Assembly (NCBI RefSeq): GCF_002204185.1
Contig: NZ_MXPU01000005.1
Location: 62,001 to 126,000, forward strand
From: Rhizobium esperanzae
GTDB lineage: Bacteria; Pseudomonadota; Alphaproteobacteria; Rhizobiales; Rhizobiaceae
Direction: 5' to 3'
Length of the DNA stretch: 64,000 bases
The notes below the pieces were generated by a model. The model saw only the letters and a list, made by a program, of their open reading frames with translations, was not told where the DNA came from and made no database searches. The position numbers and the translations under genes were made by a program. Position 1 is the first letter of the stretch; each line of letters begins with the position of its first letter. Below, piece by piece: positions 16,893 to 26,748 of the stretch.

Positions 16893-17843
16893 CTAATCCA
16901 CGGGTGAGGCAGGCACGGTGGGAGCGGACGCTTTCGGCCGGCCCCTTTCGGCGATCGCGATGCCGCCCAGCGTCAGCATCAGCGCTACCATATGGAAGGA
17001 CTGAAGCCTTTCTCCGATCAGTACGACGGAGAGCACTGTTCCGAATACCGGCACGAGATTGATGAAGAGACCGGCGCGGTTGGCGCCGATAGCCTCGACG
17101 CCTTTGATATAAAGGATCTGCGCCAGCAATGAGGGGAAGATCGCCGTATAGAAGGTGATGCTCCAGCCGGCCTGGTCAGGCCACTGCGCCGCGCCGCGGC
17201 CGATCTCCCAAAGAAGCAGCGGGAGCGAGGTCAGCATGGCGGCGAGGGCGGGGAAGGCCATCAGCGTGCGCCAATCGACTGCCGGCTTCCAGCGCAGGAA
17301 GATGGTGTAGAGCGCATAGGCGGCAATGGCGATCAGCATCAGCCCGTCGCCGCGATTGAGCTGCAACTGCAGCAGCGTGGCCAGGTCGCCATGGGCCGCC
17401 GTCAGTGCCACGCCCAGCAGCGTCATGCCGAAGCCGAGACATTGCGCCAGCGAGATGCCGGTGCGGAAAAAGAAGAAGTTCAACAGGAAGATCAGCATCG
17501 GAATGCCGGCCTGCTCGATGGCGACGTTGATCGCCGTCGTATATTGCACCGCCGAGTAGAGCATGGCGTTGAAGAGTGTATAGCCGATGGCGCCGTAGCA
17601 AAGGAGCAGGGGCAGGTTTTTCCTCGCCACGGGCCAATCCTTCTTCAGTTGCGGCACGGATATCAAGGCGATGAGCGCAACGGCGAGGAACCAACGCAGA
17701 AAGGTCAGCATCATCGGGCTGATATGACCGACGGCAAGTTTGCCGGCGACGGAGTTGCCGCCCCAGCAGAGGGTGGCGATGACGAGGCAGATATAGGCTG
17801 TGGCTTGCAAGAGCGTTCTTCCTCGTCTTTTGCGATCGATCAT
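16893..17843 (-). CDS. EamA/DMT family transporter (10 TM)
   Basis: 316 residues with about ten hydrophobic helices arranged as two EamA repeats; the first contains ATLCWGGNSVAGKLA and the second PSLLAQILYIKGVEAIGANR. Members are metabolite or amino-acid exporters of the drug/metabolite transporter superfamily, such as RhtA or YdcZ-like proteins. The 158-bp gap to purA is a shared divergent promoter region. The substrate cannot be assigned. Confidence 0.9.
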   Translation of the reverse strand: MIDRKRRGRTLLQATAYICLVIATLCWGGNSVAGKLAVGHISPMMLTFLRWFLAVALIALISVPQLKKDWPVARKNLPLLLCYGAIGYTLFNAMLYSAVQYTTAINVAIEQAGIPMLIFLLNFFFFRTGISLAQCLGFGMTLLGVALTAAHGDLATLLQLQLNRGDGLMLIAIAAYALYTIFLRWKPAVDWRTLMAFPALAAMLTSLPLLLWEIGRGAAQWPDQAGWSITFYTAIFPSLLAQILYIKGVEAIGANRAGLFINLVPVFGTVLSVVLIGERLQSFHMVALMLTLGGIAIAERGRPKASAPTVPASPVD

Positions 17844-18001
17844 CGGCCTTTTCCCAGGGGAAATAGACTGCCGGCTGCTGATTTGTCACGTAAAAAGCCC
17901 AATCGGCTGTGACAACAGGGTCGCTTTCCCAAAAACAAAGCTTTATAGATGCGCGGGTTTGAGCAGGTGTGCGGTTTTCCGCCGGTAACAGGAAGAGTTG
18001 G

Positions 18002-19300
18002 ATGACGAACGTAGTCGTGGTCGGTTCGCAATGGGGTGACGAAGGCAAGGGCAAGATTGTCGATTGGCTTTCGGAACGCGCGGATATTGTCGTGCGCTTT
18101 CAGGGCGGACATAATGCCGGCCATACGCTCGTCATCGACGGCACGAGCTACAAGCTCTCGCTGCTGCCCTCCGGCGTCGTGCGCCCCGGCAAGATGGCGG
18201 TGATCGGCAACGGCGTCGTCGTCGATCCGCACGCGCTGATCGCCGAGATCGAAAAGCTGTCCGCCCAGGGCGTGACGATCAGCCCCGATAATCTGCGGAT
18301 CGCCGACAATGCGACGCTCATCCTGTCACTGCACCGTGAGCTCGACGCGATGCGCGAGGATGCAGCCTCCAACAGCGGCACCAAGATCGGCACGACGCGC
18401 CGCGGCATCGGCCCGGCCTATGAAGACAAGGTCGGCCGCCGCGCCATCCGGGTCATGGATCTTGCCGATCTCGACAGCCTTTCCGGCAAGGTCGACCGTA
18501 TTCTGACGCATCATAACGCGCTTCGCCGCGGCCTCGGCGTCGCCGAGGTCAGCCACCAGGCGATCATGGACGAGCTCACCTCGATCGCCGATCGGGTGCT
18601 GCCGTACCGTGACACGGTTTGGCTTTTGCTTGACAAGGAGCGCCGCAAGGGCGCCCGCATCCTGTTCGAAGGCGCGCAGGGCAGCCTGCTCGACATCGAC
18701 CACGGCACCTATCCTTTCGTGACCTCCTCCAACACCGTAGCCGGCCAGGCGGCCGCCGGTTCGGGCATGGGACCAGGCTCGCTCGGCTATATCCTCGGCA
18801 TCACCAAGGCCTATACGACGCGCGTCGGCGAAGGCCCGTTCCCGACGGAGCTGACCGACGAAATCGGCCAGTTCCTGGGTGAGAAGGGGCATGAGTTCGG
18901 TACCGTGACGGGGCGCAAGCGCCGCTGCGGCTGGTTCGACGCAGCACTGGTGCGCCAGTCGGTTGCCACCAACGGCATCACCGGCATCGCGCTCACCAAG
19001 CTCGATGTGCTCGACGGTCTCGAGGAATTGAAGATCTGCGTCGGTTATATGCTCGACGGCGAACAGATTGATCATCTTCCCGCAAGCCAGGGAGCGCAAG
19101 CTAGGGTCGAACCGATTTATGTCACGCTCGAGGGATGGAAGGAATCGACCGTCGGCGCCCGCAGTTGGGCGGATCTTCCGGCGCAGGCGATCAAGTATGT
19201 TCGCCAGGTCGAAGAATTGATCGGGGCGCCGGTCGCGCTCCTTTCCACCAGTCCGGAGCGGGACGACACGATACTTGTGACCGATCCGTTTGAGGATTAA
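18002..19300 (+). CDS. purA: Adenylosuccinate synthetase
   Basis: 432 residues, the normal length. It catalyses GTP-dependent joining of IMP and aspartate, the first step from IMP to AMP. Diagnostic motifs are [16 protein letters not shown] (residues 8-23, P-loop-like with catalytic Asp13), GGHNAGHT with the catalytic His, [14 protein letters not shown] and [20 protein letters not shown]. The ATG at 18002 follows AGGAAGAG. A hypothetical membrane protein follows 60 bp downstream on the same strand. Confidence 0.98.
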   Translation: MTNVVVVGSQWGDEGKGKIVDWLSERADIVVRFQGGHNAGHTLVIDGTSYKLSLLPSGVVRPGKMAVIGNGVVVDPHALIAEIEKLSAQGVTISPDNLRIADNATLILSLHRELDAMREDAASNSGTKIGTTRRGIGPAYEDKVGRRAIRVMDLADLDSLSGKVDRILTHHNALRRGLGVAEVSHQAIMDELTSIADRVLPYRDTVWLLLDKERRKGARILFEGAQGSLLDIDHGTYPFVTSSNTVAGQAAAGSGMGPGSLGYILGITKAYTTRVGEGPFPTELTDEIGQFLGEKGHEFGTVTGRKRRCGWFDAALVRQSVATNGITGIALTKLDVLDGLEELKICVGYMLDGEQIDHLPASQGAQARVEPIYVTLEGWKESTVGARSWADLPAQAIKYVRQVEELIGAPVALLSTSPERDDTILVTDPFED

Positions 19301-19360
19301 GGTCACGGCCCACTGTGGAGGACAGTTCGGCAGAAGGCCGGACTTCTTGAGAAAGTAAGA

Positions 19361-21847
19361 ATGGCGGATTTTATTGCAGTTATTCGGCGGGCTGTCGACG
19401 GTCTGGCTGAAAATACGCCCGAGATGCGGGTGAAAGTCTACGAACGTGCTCGCGGCGCAGTGCAGCGGCAGCTCGAGAACATGAAGCCGCGTCCGCCGGA
19501 AGCCATGCTGCAACGCCAACTCGAAAAGCTCGAGGCCGCTATTCGCGAAGTGGAGGCGGAACACTCCGAAGCGTTGCCCCTCGAGGAGGCGGCTGGCGCC
19601 GGTCCTGAGCCGGAAACCTTGGAAGAACAAGCGGTTCCTGACGAAAGCACGTCGCCGCCTGCGCCCCAGTCGGCTGTCGACGAGCCGGCCGGTGAAGCCG
19701 ATGCGGGCTTGCCGACGCCTGACGCCGTCCACGAGCCCGATCACCTAGAAGCCGACGCAGGGCAGGAAACTGAGGAAGAGGTCGCGGCCGAGGAGCCCCT
19801 TTCCGCGGAACCTGAGCCCGAACAAACGCCTGTTTCCGCTGAGACAGCTGCACCCGCTGAGACCTATTGGCATCCCTCGCACGAGGAGGAGGCGCCGGCC
19901 GAGGAATGGCATGCCGGCGAGGCGCGTGACGTCGCCGCCGAAGAAATGCAGCCGGAACATCACGGCTTCGAAACGCCGCCTGCCGGTCGTTCCTACGAGG
20001 AAGCCGACGAGTATCGTGCCGATGAGCAGCATCCCGTGGCGGCCGAGGAGATCCCGGCCGAACCGGCGATGGCGGAAAGCCATGAACCGAAGGCCGAGGC
20101 GGCTTACGAGCCCATCGAGTCGTTTCAGCCGGTCACACGCGGCATGGAGCATGCATCCAACCGGCTCGTGGAGCCGGTCGCCGATTTCGATCGTGCGCAG
20201 GAATTCGTCGAACATAGCCGCGAGGAGCCGCTGCAGGCCGATGCTGCGGGACATTTCGATCCTGTCTGGGCCGAGCCTGCCGTCGAGACGCCGGCTCCGG
20301 CGCCCAAGGATGCCGAGACCGAATGGGCCGAAGAGGAGCTCCGGCAATATTCGGAAACGGCGCCAGTTACGGCCGACGCTTCGGCGCGTGCCTTCGAAGA
20401 CGTGATATCGAGTCTCGAGAAAATGACGCCCGCCGCTGTCATGCCGGTCGCCAAGGAAGCTTTTTCCTGGGAGAAGGCTGCCTTCGACGACCTGCCGCCG
20501 ATCGAGGCGGGCACCGACAAGAAGACGCCGGTTTCCTCGCATTTCGACGACGTTGATATCTTTGCGGAGGTGCACGACGGCAAGCCTACCCCCCCCGCCG
20601 GCACCCCGAGCGAGGGGTGGCGCGAAGCGAAGGCCCTGCGTGGCTATGACCGCCGCGGTCCGATCGCCACTGACGATGACGACGCCAATCCGGCGATGGA
20701 TATCGATCAGATCGTCGCCTCGAAGCTGCAGGGCAAGAATTTCCGCATGGAACCGAAGCGCCGCCGCTTCGGCATCGGCACGATAATCACTCTCCTCTTC
20801 GCACTTATCCTGATCGGTGGCGGCGCCTATGCCGGCTGGATGAACAGAGAAGCGCTGGTGGCGATGGTCGATGGGCTTGTCAGCTCGGCGCCATCGCAAG
20901 CTACGAGGAACGAGGCGGCAATGACGCCGGCGGGGTCCGAGACGCCGGCCCAGACCACGCCGACGCCAGCCCAGCCAGCTGCGCCGGAAGCGCAGAATAC
21001 GCCGCCGGCACCGGCACAGCCGAACCAGCAAGTGGCGTCATTGAACAATGACGGCGCGGCGGCCAATTCCAAATTTACGCAACGACTGCTTTCCGACGGA
21101 ACTGAAGTCGATAGCGGCCCGGCGACGGTGCCGGGAACGCCGACGGCCGAAGGAAAATCGGTGGCCGAGCAGAACGTCGCGGCGGCGGATACGCCGGCGG
21201 CCAGTGCGCAAGGCGATGCGGCCCCGCCCGAAACGCTGACGCCGAACGGTCCTGCGGCATCGCCGCAGCAGGCTACTCCGGTTGGTTCGTCGGAAAAAAT
21301 GTTCCTCTATGAGGAGCGTATCGGCCAGAGCTCGCCGACGGCGATCGAGGGAACTGTTGTCTGGAGCGTCCAGCACGAGGCCGGACAGAACGGCCGGCAG
21401 GAAGCGACGATACAGGGCAATGTCACCGTTCCCGAGCGCAACCTCTCGGCTCTCGTCACCTTCAAGCGCAATTCCGATCCGTCGCTGCCGGCGAGCCATC
21501 TCGTCGAGATCGTCTTTTCGGTGCCGCCCAACTTTGAAGGCGGCAGCATCGAAAGTGTCCAGCGCATCTCGATGAAGCGCACCGAGCAGGATCGCGGCGA
21601 CGCGCTGATCGCGGTTCCGGCCAAGATTACCGATGATTTCCACATGATCGCGCTCAACGACTACCCCGATGCGCGCAAGGCAAATCTCGATCTGCTGTCG
21701 ACCCGCAACTGGATCGATATTCCGATCACCTATCGCAACGGCCGCCGCGCGCTGCTGACGATGGAGAAGGGGGGCACGGGAACGAATGCCTTCAATACAG
21801 CCATCAAGGAATGGACTGCACTCGGGGATGTCTCGACGAGCCAGTGA
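19361..21847 (+). CDS. Large acidic single-pass membrane protein, conserved hypothetical
   Basis: 828 residues, not assigned to a named family. Residues 1-75 form a helical domain (MADFIAVIRRAVDGLAENTP; then RARGAVQRQLENMKPRPPEA). Residues about 75-440 are low-complexity, rich in Glu, Ala and Pro, followed by a basic stretch and one membrane helix at about residues 470-490 (IITLLFALILIGGGAYAGWM). The part after it has a Pro/Ala/Gln linker and a folded domain at about 640-828. Topology is probably a disordered acidic cytoplasmic arm and a periplasmic C-terminal domain. It lies just downstream of purA and might share its transcript. Confidence 0.8.
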   Translation: MADFIAVIRRAVDGLAENTPEMRVKVYERARGAVQRQLENMKPRPPEAMLQRQLEKLEAAIREVEAEHSEALPLEEAAGAGPEPETLEEQAVPDESTSPPAPQSAVDEPAGEADAGLPTPDAVHEPDHLEADAGQETEEEVAAEEPLSAEPEPEQTPVSAETAAPAETYWHPSHEEEAPAEEWHAGEARDVAAEEMQPEHHGFETPPAGRSYEEADEYRADEQHPVAAEEIPAEPAMAESHEPKAEAAYEPIESFQPVTRGMEHASNRLVEPVADFDRAQEFVEHSREEPLQADAAGHFDPVWAEPAVETPAPAPKDAETEWAEEELRQYSETAPVTADASARAFEDVISSLEKMTPAAVMPVAKEAFSWEKAAFDDLPPIEAGTDKKTPVSSHFDDVDIFAEVHDGKPTPPAGTPSEGWREAKALRGYDRRGPIATDDDDANPAMDIDQIVASKLQGKNFRMEPKRRRFGIGTIITLLFALILIGGGAYAGWMNREALVAMVDGLVSSAPSQATRNEAAMTPAGSETPAQTTPTPAQPAAPEAQNTPPAPAQPNQQVASLNNDGAAANSKFTQRLLSDGTEVDSGPATVPGTPTAEGKSVAEQNVAAADTPAASAQGDAAPPETLTPNGPAASPQQATPVGSSEKMFLYEERIGQSSPTAIEGTVVWSVQHEAGQNGRQEATIQGNVTVPERNLSALVTFKRNSDPSLPASHLVEIVFSVPPNFEGGSIESVQRISMKRTEQDRGDALIAVPAKITDDFHMIALNDYPDARKANLDLLSTRNWIDIPITYRNGRRALLTMEKGGTGTNAFNTAIKEWTALGDVSTSQ

Positions 21848-21907
21848 TGGCGGATGCTTCGTTTTTCTTGAGACATTTGTTGCCGGGCGAACTTAACCGC
21901 TTGCTCC

Positions 21908-21952
21908 CTCTTCTCCCCGCTGGTCGCCGCTGGTCCCCGCTGGGGAGAAGAG
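21908..21952. repeat. REP-like palindrome with internal direct repeats
   Basis: Perfect 11-bp arms CTCTTCTCCCC (21908-21918) and GGGGAGAAGAG (21942-21952) enclose a loop containing three copies of CGCTGG. It lies between convergent genes, 60 bp after the hypothetical gene. It resembles dispersed rhizobial extragenic palindromes, and it may also stop transcription. Confidence 0.55.
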
Positions 21953-22035
21953 ATTCGTTGTAACGTCCTGCCTTGCTAAGACATCTGCGGACAGGTTGGA
22001 TGATGGCGCACCGCACGCTTCAATTGACAAAACAA

Positions 22036-22069
22036 AAACGCCACCTCCCGCATCGGGAAGGTGGCGTTT
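22036..22069 (-). terminator. Rho-independent terminator of rpoH
   Basis: An 11-bp stem, AAACGCCACCT paired with AGGTGGCGTTT, has an inner CCCG/CGGG extension. Read on the minus strand, it is followed by TTTTTGTTTTG. It starts about 20 bases after the rpoH stop. Confidence 0.85.
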
Positions 22070-22090
22070 CCAACTGTACGTTCAATTCTA

Positions 22091-22999
22091 TCAGGCCGTG
22101 GCTTCGACGACGCGGATGGCCTTGGCGCGTTCCAAGGCCTCCTTGCGAACAGCATCCTGCACCTTTTCAAAGGCGCGGACTTCGATCTGGCGGACGCGTT
22201 CGCGGCTGATGTCGAACTCGGCTGAGAGATCTTCCAGCGTCACCGGGTCCTCGGCAAGGCGGCGGGCCTCGAAGATGCGGCGCTCGCGTTCATTCAGAAC
22301 ACTCATCGCTTTCGCCAGCATGCGCCGGCGGGTTTCGAGCTCATCCTGTTCGATCAGCACGTCTTCCTGGCTCTCGTGGTCGTCCACAAGCCAATCCTGC
22401 CATTGACCGCTGTCGCCTTCGGCCGCCTTGATCGGCGCGTTCAGCGAGGCATCGCCGGAGAGACGGCGGTTCATCGAGATGACCTCCTCCTCCGAGACGT
22501 TCAGCTTGGTGGCGATTTCCGAGACGTGCTCCGGCTTCAGGTCGCCGTCGTCGATCGCCTGGATGCGGCCCTTCAGCCGGCGCAGGTTGAAGAACAGGCG
22601 CTTTTGGTTGGCGGTCGTGCCCATCTTCACCAGCGACCACGACCGTAGGATATATTCCTGGATCGAGGCCTTGATCCACCACATGGCATAGGTGGCGAGG
22701 CGGAAGCCGCGTTCGGGATCGAATTTCTTGACGGCCTGCATCAAACCGACATTGCCTTCAGAGACGACTTCGCCGATGGGCAGGCCGTAGCCGCGATAAC
22801 CCATCGCGATCTTCGCGACGAGGCGAAGATGGCTGGTGACGAGCTTATGGGCAGCGTCGCGGTCGCCATGCTCGGCATAACGCTTGGCCAGCATATATTC
22901 CTGCTGCGGCTCCAGCATCGGGAATTTGCGGATTTCGTCGAGATAACGGTTGAGACCGGCTTCGCCGGCGGTAATGGACGGCAAGGTATTTCGGGCCAT
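22091..22999 (-). CDS. rpoH: RNA polymerase heat-shock sigma factor (sigma-32 family)
   Basis: 302 residues, the usual RpoH length. Region 2 contains LVTSHLRLVAKIAMGYRGYG and RGFRLATYAMWWIKASIQEY; the diagnostic RpoH box follows as NQKRLFFNLRRLK. Region 4 ends with FDISRERVRQIEVRAFEKVQ. It directs transcription of chaperone and protease genes after heat or pH stress. Rhizobia usually have two rpoH genes; the sequence looks like the main RpoH1 type, but that is recall, not proof. It has its own terminator at 22036-22069. Confidence 0.96.
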   Translation of the reverse strand: MARNTLPSITAGEAGLNRYLDEIRKFPMLEPQQEYMLAKRYAEHGDRDAAHKLVTSHLRLVAKIAMGYRGYGLPIGEVVSEGNVGLMQAVKKFDPERGFRLATYAMWWIKASIQEYILRSWSLVKMGTTANQKRLFFNLRRLKGRIQAIDDGDLKPEHVSEIATKLNVSEEEVISMNRRLSGDASLNAPIKAAEGDSGQWQDWLVDDHESQEDVLIEQDELETRRRMLAKAMSVLNERERRIFEARRLAEDPVTLEDLSAEFDISRERVRQIEVRAFEKVQDAVRKEALERAKAIRVVEATA

Positions 23000-23189
23000 A
23001 GTGCACCCTCCTAAAGTGAATTCCGGCTCCCGATGGAAACGCGCCCCCGCGTTAAAAGGCGAACCGGGACGTGCGGCTTTTGTTCCAAGCCCGCACTAAG
23101 TCTATGTACAGATAAGTATGGCGAAACGGCGGTTCAAGGTGCCGCTCACGCAGGTGTGAGGCGGCGGGCGTGGTGTCCCGAAGCCGTCT

Positions 23190-24215
23190 TTATTGCCGCA
23201 ATGCCGCGACCAGTTTCACCATGTCGGCCGGCAGCGGTACTTCGAAATGCATGAGTTCGCCGGTGCGGGGATGCTCGAACTGGAGCATGAAGGCATGCAG
23301 TGCCTGACGGCCGAAATCATTGACGATCTTGCGGATCTCTTCGGGCAGAAGATTGGCCTTGGTCCTGAAGCCGGCGCCATAAACGGTGTCACCAACGAGC
23401 GGATGACCGATATGGGCCATGTGCACGCGGATCTGATGGGTGCGGCCGGTTTCCAAGTGGCACTCGACCAGCGAGGCGAGCGCGGTCGCGTCAGGGTTCT
23501 CCTGGAAGCGCTCGATCACTTCGTAGTGGGTGATTGCCGCATCGGCATCCTGGCTGTCGGGGCGCTTGACGGCCCGGCGGGTGCGGTCACCGGTGGCGCG
23601 GCCGAGAGGTGCATCGATTGTTCCCGACAGACTGCGGGGACGGCCCCAGACGACTGCCCGGTAGGCCCGCTCCAGCGGCATGGTGCGGCCGTGGTCGGCA
23701 AATTGAAGCGAGAGGTGGCGATGGGCGACGTCGTTCTTGGCGACGACCATGACTCCTGTCGTATCCTTGTCGAGACGATGGACAATGCCGGGACGGCGCA
23801 CGCCGCCGATGCCGGAAAGCGTATCGCCGCAATGATGGATCAGCGCGTTGACCAACGTTCCTGTCCAGTTGCCGGAGCCGGGATGGACGACCAGACCCGC
23901 CGGTTTCGATATGACGATAAGGTCATCGTCCTCATAAAGGATGTCGAGCGGAATATCTTCGCCCTTTGGGGTCGGGTCTTCAGGCTCGGGCAGGGTGATT
24001 TCGAAGCTGTCGCCGACGCGCACCTTGCGCTGCGGATCGGTAACCTGCTCGCCTCGCAAAGAAACCAGCCCCTCCTTGATCAGCGCCTTGATGCGGCTGC
24101 GGGAAAAATCCTCACCGACCTGCGCGGTCAGCCATGCGTCGAGCCGGCCTTCGGCGGTTTCATCGGCGGTCAGGACTTTTCTAATGCCGGCTGCTTGTTT
24201 AAAGGGGTCGCTCAA
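23190..24215 (-). CDS. RluA/RluD family pseudouridine synthase
   Basis: About 341 residues from a TTG start at 24215, chosen because GGAGAAG lies nine bases upstream; another TTG at 24266 would overlap the divergent gene. Residues about 20-85 are an S4 RNA-binding domain (FSRSRIKALIKEGLVSLRG). The catalytic motif GIVHRLDKDTTGVMVVAKN carries the nucleophilic Asp, and ETGRTHQIRVHMAHIGHPLVG follows. It isomerises uridines in large ribosomal RNA, most likely the RluD sites of helix 69. It is divergent from the small membrane protein at 24257. Confidence 0.93.
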   Translation of the reverse strand: MSDPFKQAAGIRKVLTADETAEGRLDAWLTAQVGEDFSRSRIKALIKEGLVSLRGEQVTDPQRKVRVGDSFEITLPEPEDPTPKGEDIPLDILYEDDDLIVISKPAGLVVHPGSGNWTGTLVNALIHHCGDTLSGIGGVRRPGIVHRLDKDTTGVMVVAKNDVAHRHLSLQFADHGRTMPLERAYRAVVWGRPRSLSGTIDAPLGRATGDRTRRAVKRPDSQDADAAITHYEVIERFQENPDATALASLVECHLETGRTHQIRVHMAHIGHPLVGDTVYGAGFRTKANLLPEEIRKIVNDFGRQALHAFMLQFEHPRTGELMHFEVPLPADMVKLVAALRQ

Positions 24216-24256
24216 GACGCTTCTTCTCCGACGTATTTTTAGAACGGAACGCACAG

Positions 24257-24640
24257 ATGACAGCAATCGAGCCAGACGACCAGGAAGAGAAGCCCCTTGA
24301 TCCGGCGATGGAAAGTGTCCGGCGCAAGATGGTCCGACTGCAGATTGTTTCCGGCGCCATCATGTTCGTCAGCCTTATGGCGGTCTTCGGCGCTGTTGTC
24401 TACAAGACGATGCGCGAGCCCAAGGAGACCGCGTCCACTGCCGCAGCCTCCGGTGTGCCTTCGGATGCACCGCTTGCGGCAACCCTTTCCCTGCCGCTCG
24501 GGTTCAAGGTGCAGTCCACTTCGTTTTCGACGGGACAGATCCTGTTCTATGGAGAAACGGTTGAAGGCACGAGGAAGGCGCTGGTATTCGATCTGAGGAC
24601 CGGCCGCACGGTCGCCGACGTCACCGTCGCGGGGAATTGA
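24257..24640 (+). CDS. Small membrane protein (DUF6476-like)
   Basis: 127 residues: an acidic N-terminus, a conserved-looking segment PLDPAMESVRRKMVRLQIVS leading into one membrane helix (about residues 29-49), then a Ser/Ala linker and a small C-terminal domain (LSLPLGFKVQSTSFSTGQIL). The family name is from recollection. It ends six bases before the TrmH-type methyltransferase gene, so the two are probably co-transcribed. Function is unknown. Confidence 0.8.
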   Translation: MTAIEPDDQEEKPLDPAMESVRRKMVRLQIVSGAIMFVSLMAVFGAVVYKTMREPKETASTAAASGVPSDAPLAATLSLPLGFKVQSTSFSTGQILFYGETVEGTRKALVFDLRTGRTVADVTVAGN

Positions 24641-24646
24641 GACGGG

Positions 24647-25468
24647 ATGGCCGCCCCGATCGTCATCGACAGCGCCAACGATCCGCGCATCGCTGAGTTT
24701 CGCGATATAAGAGAGCGTGACCTGACGGGCCGGGAAAACCGATTTATCGCCGAAGGCACTGTCGTGCTGCGCATGCTCGCCGAGGCGCATGCGGCACGTC
24801 GCGGCTTCTCGGCCGAGAAAATCCTGCTGCTGCGCAATCGCGTCGACGGCGTGCAATCCATCCTGGAACGGTTTCCGGCTAGTGTGCCGGTTTATGTCGC
24901 CGAAGCTGAAGTGCTCGATGGTGTCGTCGGCTTTCATTTGCATCGCGGCATTCTCGCCCTCGGCAAGCGAGAGGACCGCGGCGAGGCAGCACTCCTCGAC
25001 GCATTGCCGGAACGGGCGCTGGCGCTGGTCGGCTGCGGCATTTCCAACCACGACAATGCCGGCTCGATGTTTCGCAATGCTGCAGCCTTCCGGGCGGATG
25101 CCGTGCTGCTCGACGAAACCTGCTGCGATCCGCTCTATCGCAAGGCATTGCGTGTATCGGTCGGCTCGGTGCTGAGCGTTCCGCACCGGCGCGGCGGCAA
25201 GGCGCTGGACCTGCTTCTGGCGCTTGCCCAACGTGGCTTTACCATCTGGACGCTTTCGCCGCACGGGAAGACCGACATCCGCGCCATTCCGGCTGCGGCA
25301 CGCATGGCGCTCGTCATCGGCACGGAGGGGGAGGGCTTGCCGGAGGCACTGCTGGCGCGCTTTCAGAGCGCCCGCATCCCACAATCGGACGAGCTCGACA
25401 GTCTCAACGCGGCGACTGCGACGGGGATCGCATTGTTTTCTATGGCCTCCGCCATGGGACGGATATGA
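24647..25468 (+). CDS. TrmH/SpoU family RNA 2'-O-methyltransferase
   Basis: 273 residues. The SPOUT domain is in the C-terminal 160 residues: SNHDNAGSMFRNAAAF (motif 1), LVIGTEGEGLP (motif 2) and RIPQSDELDSLNAATATGIA (motif 3), which form the knotted SAM-binding site. The N-terminal part resembles the substrate-binding domain of RlmB-type enzymes. It methylates a ribose 2'-OH in rRNA or tRNA; the target is not deducible. It is convergent with the coiled-coil gene. Confidence 0.92.
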   Translation: MAAPIVIDSANDPRIAEFRDIRERDLTGRENRFIAEGTVVLRMLAEAHAARRGFSAEKILLLRNRVDGVQSILERFPASVPVYVAEAEVLDGVVGFHLHRGILALGKREDRGEAALLDALPERALALVGCGISNHDNAGSMFRNAAAFRADAVLLDETCCDPLYRKALRVSVGSVLSVPHRRGGKALDLLLALAQRGFTIWTLSPHGKTDIRAIPAAARMALVIGTEGEGLPEALLARFQSARIPQSDELDSLNAATATGIALFSMASAMGRI

Positions 25469-25471
25469 GCT

Positions 25472-26632
25472 TTAATGCCCCGGATTGGCGATGATGGCGG
25501 CCGCCCTGTCGGCAAGGCTGACGCGATCGCTTGGGTTCTTGTTGCCGGCGTCCGGCAGCAGCGCGTGGATCGGTGAGGAAGGGCCTTCGTTGAGTGCGGT
25601 CAGCGCCACCATATTGGCGGCGATCGAGGCAATCTCTTCGCGGATCGCGCCATCGCGTCCAGTGACGGACTTTGCCTTCTGCAGGCGTTCGGCAAGGGCG
25701 GCGCTGCGCTTGCGGACATCCTCGCCTATCTCAGCCGTCACAGCGGCGGTGTCGAGCACGGACGCGGCCGTGTCTTCGGCCGTCAGTTCCGCCGGTAGTT
25801 CCGCCGCTATCTTGGCCAGGCCAGCGTCGCGCAGCACCCGGTTGATCTTGCGGATCTCGGCATTGGCGGCTTTCAACTGCTCCTTCAACTTGGCGACCTC
25901 CTGCTGACGGCGAGCGAGCTGCGTTTCCTTCTCGGCGGCGGAAGCGCTTTCGCGCGCAGCCTTGTCCTCCAGGCGGATCACCATATGCTGCTGCTGCGTC
26001 AGTTTCTGTTCGGCATCCCTAGCCCGCTTCTGCAGCAGGTTGACGTCCTGGCGCAATGTGTCGCGTTCGTCGCGCAGCGCGTTGGCGCGGAATTTCAGGC
26101 TTTCCGCTTCGGTCTCACGCGCGGCGAGATCGATTCTCAACCCGTCGGCCTGCTCGCTGAGTTTGCTCAGCCGCGTCCGCATTGCCGTCAGTTCGCTCTC
26201 CTTGTTGGCGGCGGATTGTTCGGCAATATGCAGATTGGTCTTCAACTGGCTGATATAATTCTCATCCTTGCGCAGGCGCGAGCGCTGCTCGGCCGCCTCG
26301 ACATGCATCTCGCCGATCTGGGCCTGCAATTCGCCGATCTCGGCGGCGAGTCTGCCGGCATCGACGGCGAGCGCATCGTGGCGTAACTGGAGCGACAGAG
26401 ATTTCTCGCGCTCACGCAAAAGGTCCTGGGTGGTGCGGGCATTTTCGGCGGCATGAAGCGCGCGCACCATATCCTTCTGGGCGCGAACCTCCTGCGGGCT
26501 CAGCGGCATCGTCGCCTTGAGACGGTTTTCGGTATACCAGACAATGCGGCGATGAACGGCCGGCGAGACCAAAAAGACGAGGAAGGCCGCGGTCAGGAAG
26601 CCCAATCCGAACAAGAGAGCGTATTCGATCAC
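25472..26632 (-). CDS. Membrane-anchored coiled-coil protein, hypothetical
   Basis: 386 residues from a GTG start. One N-terminal membrane helix (residues 4-24, YALLFGLGFLTAAFLVFLVS) is followed by about 230 residues of heptad-rich sequence from residue 50 on (ALAVDAGRLAAEIGELQAQI; then LRLDEN-type repeats), predicting a long coiled coil. The C-terminal 100 residues are Ala-rich and include MVALTALNEGPSSPIHALLP. It could be an envelope-associated structural or scaffold protein. I recognise no named family. Confidence 0.8.
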   Translation of the reverse strand: MIEYALLFGLGFLTAAFLVFLVSPAVHRRIVWYTENRLKATMPLSPQEVRAQKDMVRALHAAENARTTQDLLREREKSLSLQLRHDALAVDAGRLAAEIGELQAQIGEMHVEAAEQRSRLRKDENYISQLKTNLHIAEQSAANKESELTAMRTRLSKLSEQADGLRIDLAARETEAESLKFRANALRDERDTLRQDVNLLQKRARDAEQKLTQQQHMVIRLEDKAARESASAAEKETQLARRQQEVAKLKEQLKAANAEIRKINRVLRDAGLAKIAAELPAELTAEDTAASVLDTAAVTAEIGEDVRKRSAALAERLQKAKSVTGRDGAIREEIASIAANMVALTALNEGPSSPIHALLPDAGNKNPSDRVSLADRAAAIIANPGH

Positions 26633-26748
26633 GGCGCGGCCATCGATTCGACAGTTGATGCGGGGTCAGCCGCGATGATTAAGCAGGCATGGCACGCATG
26701 GCAAGGCCGCCGATGCCGGCGGCCGCCGATTCATGCCGCTTTAAGGCC

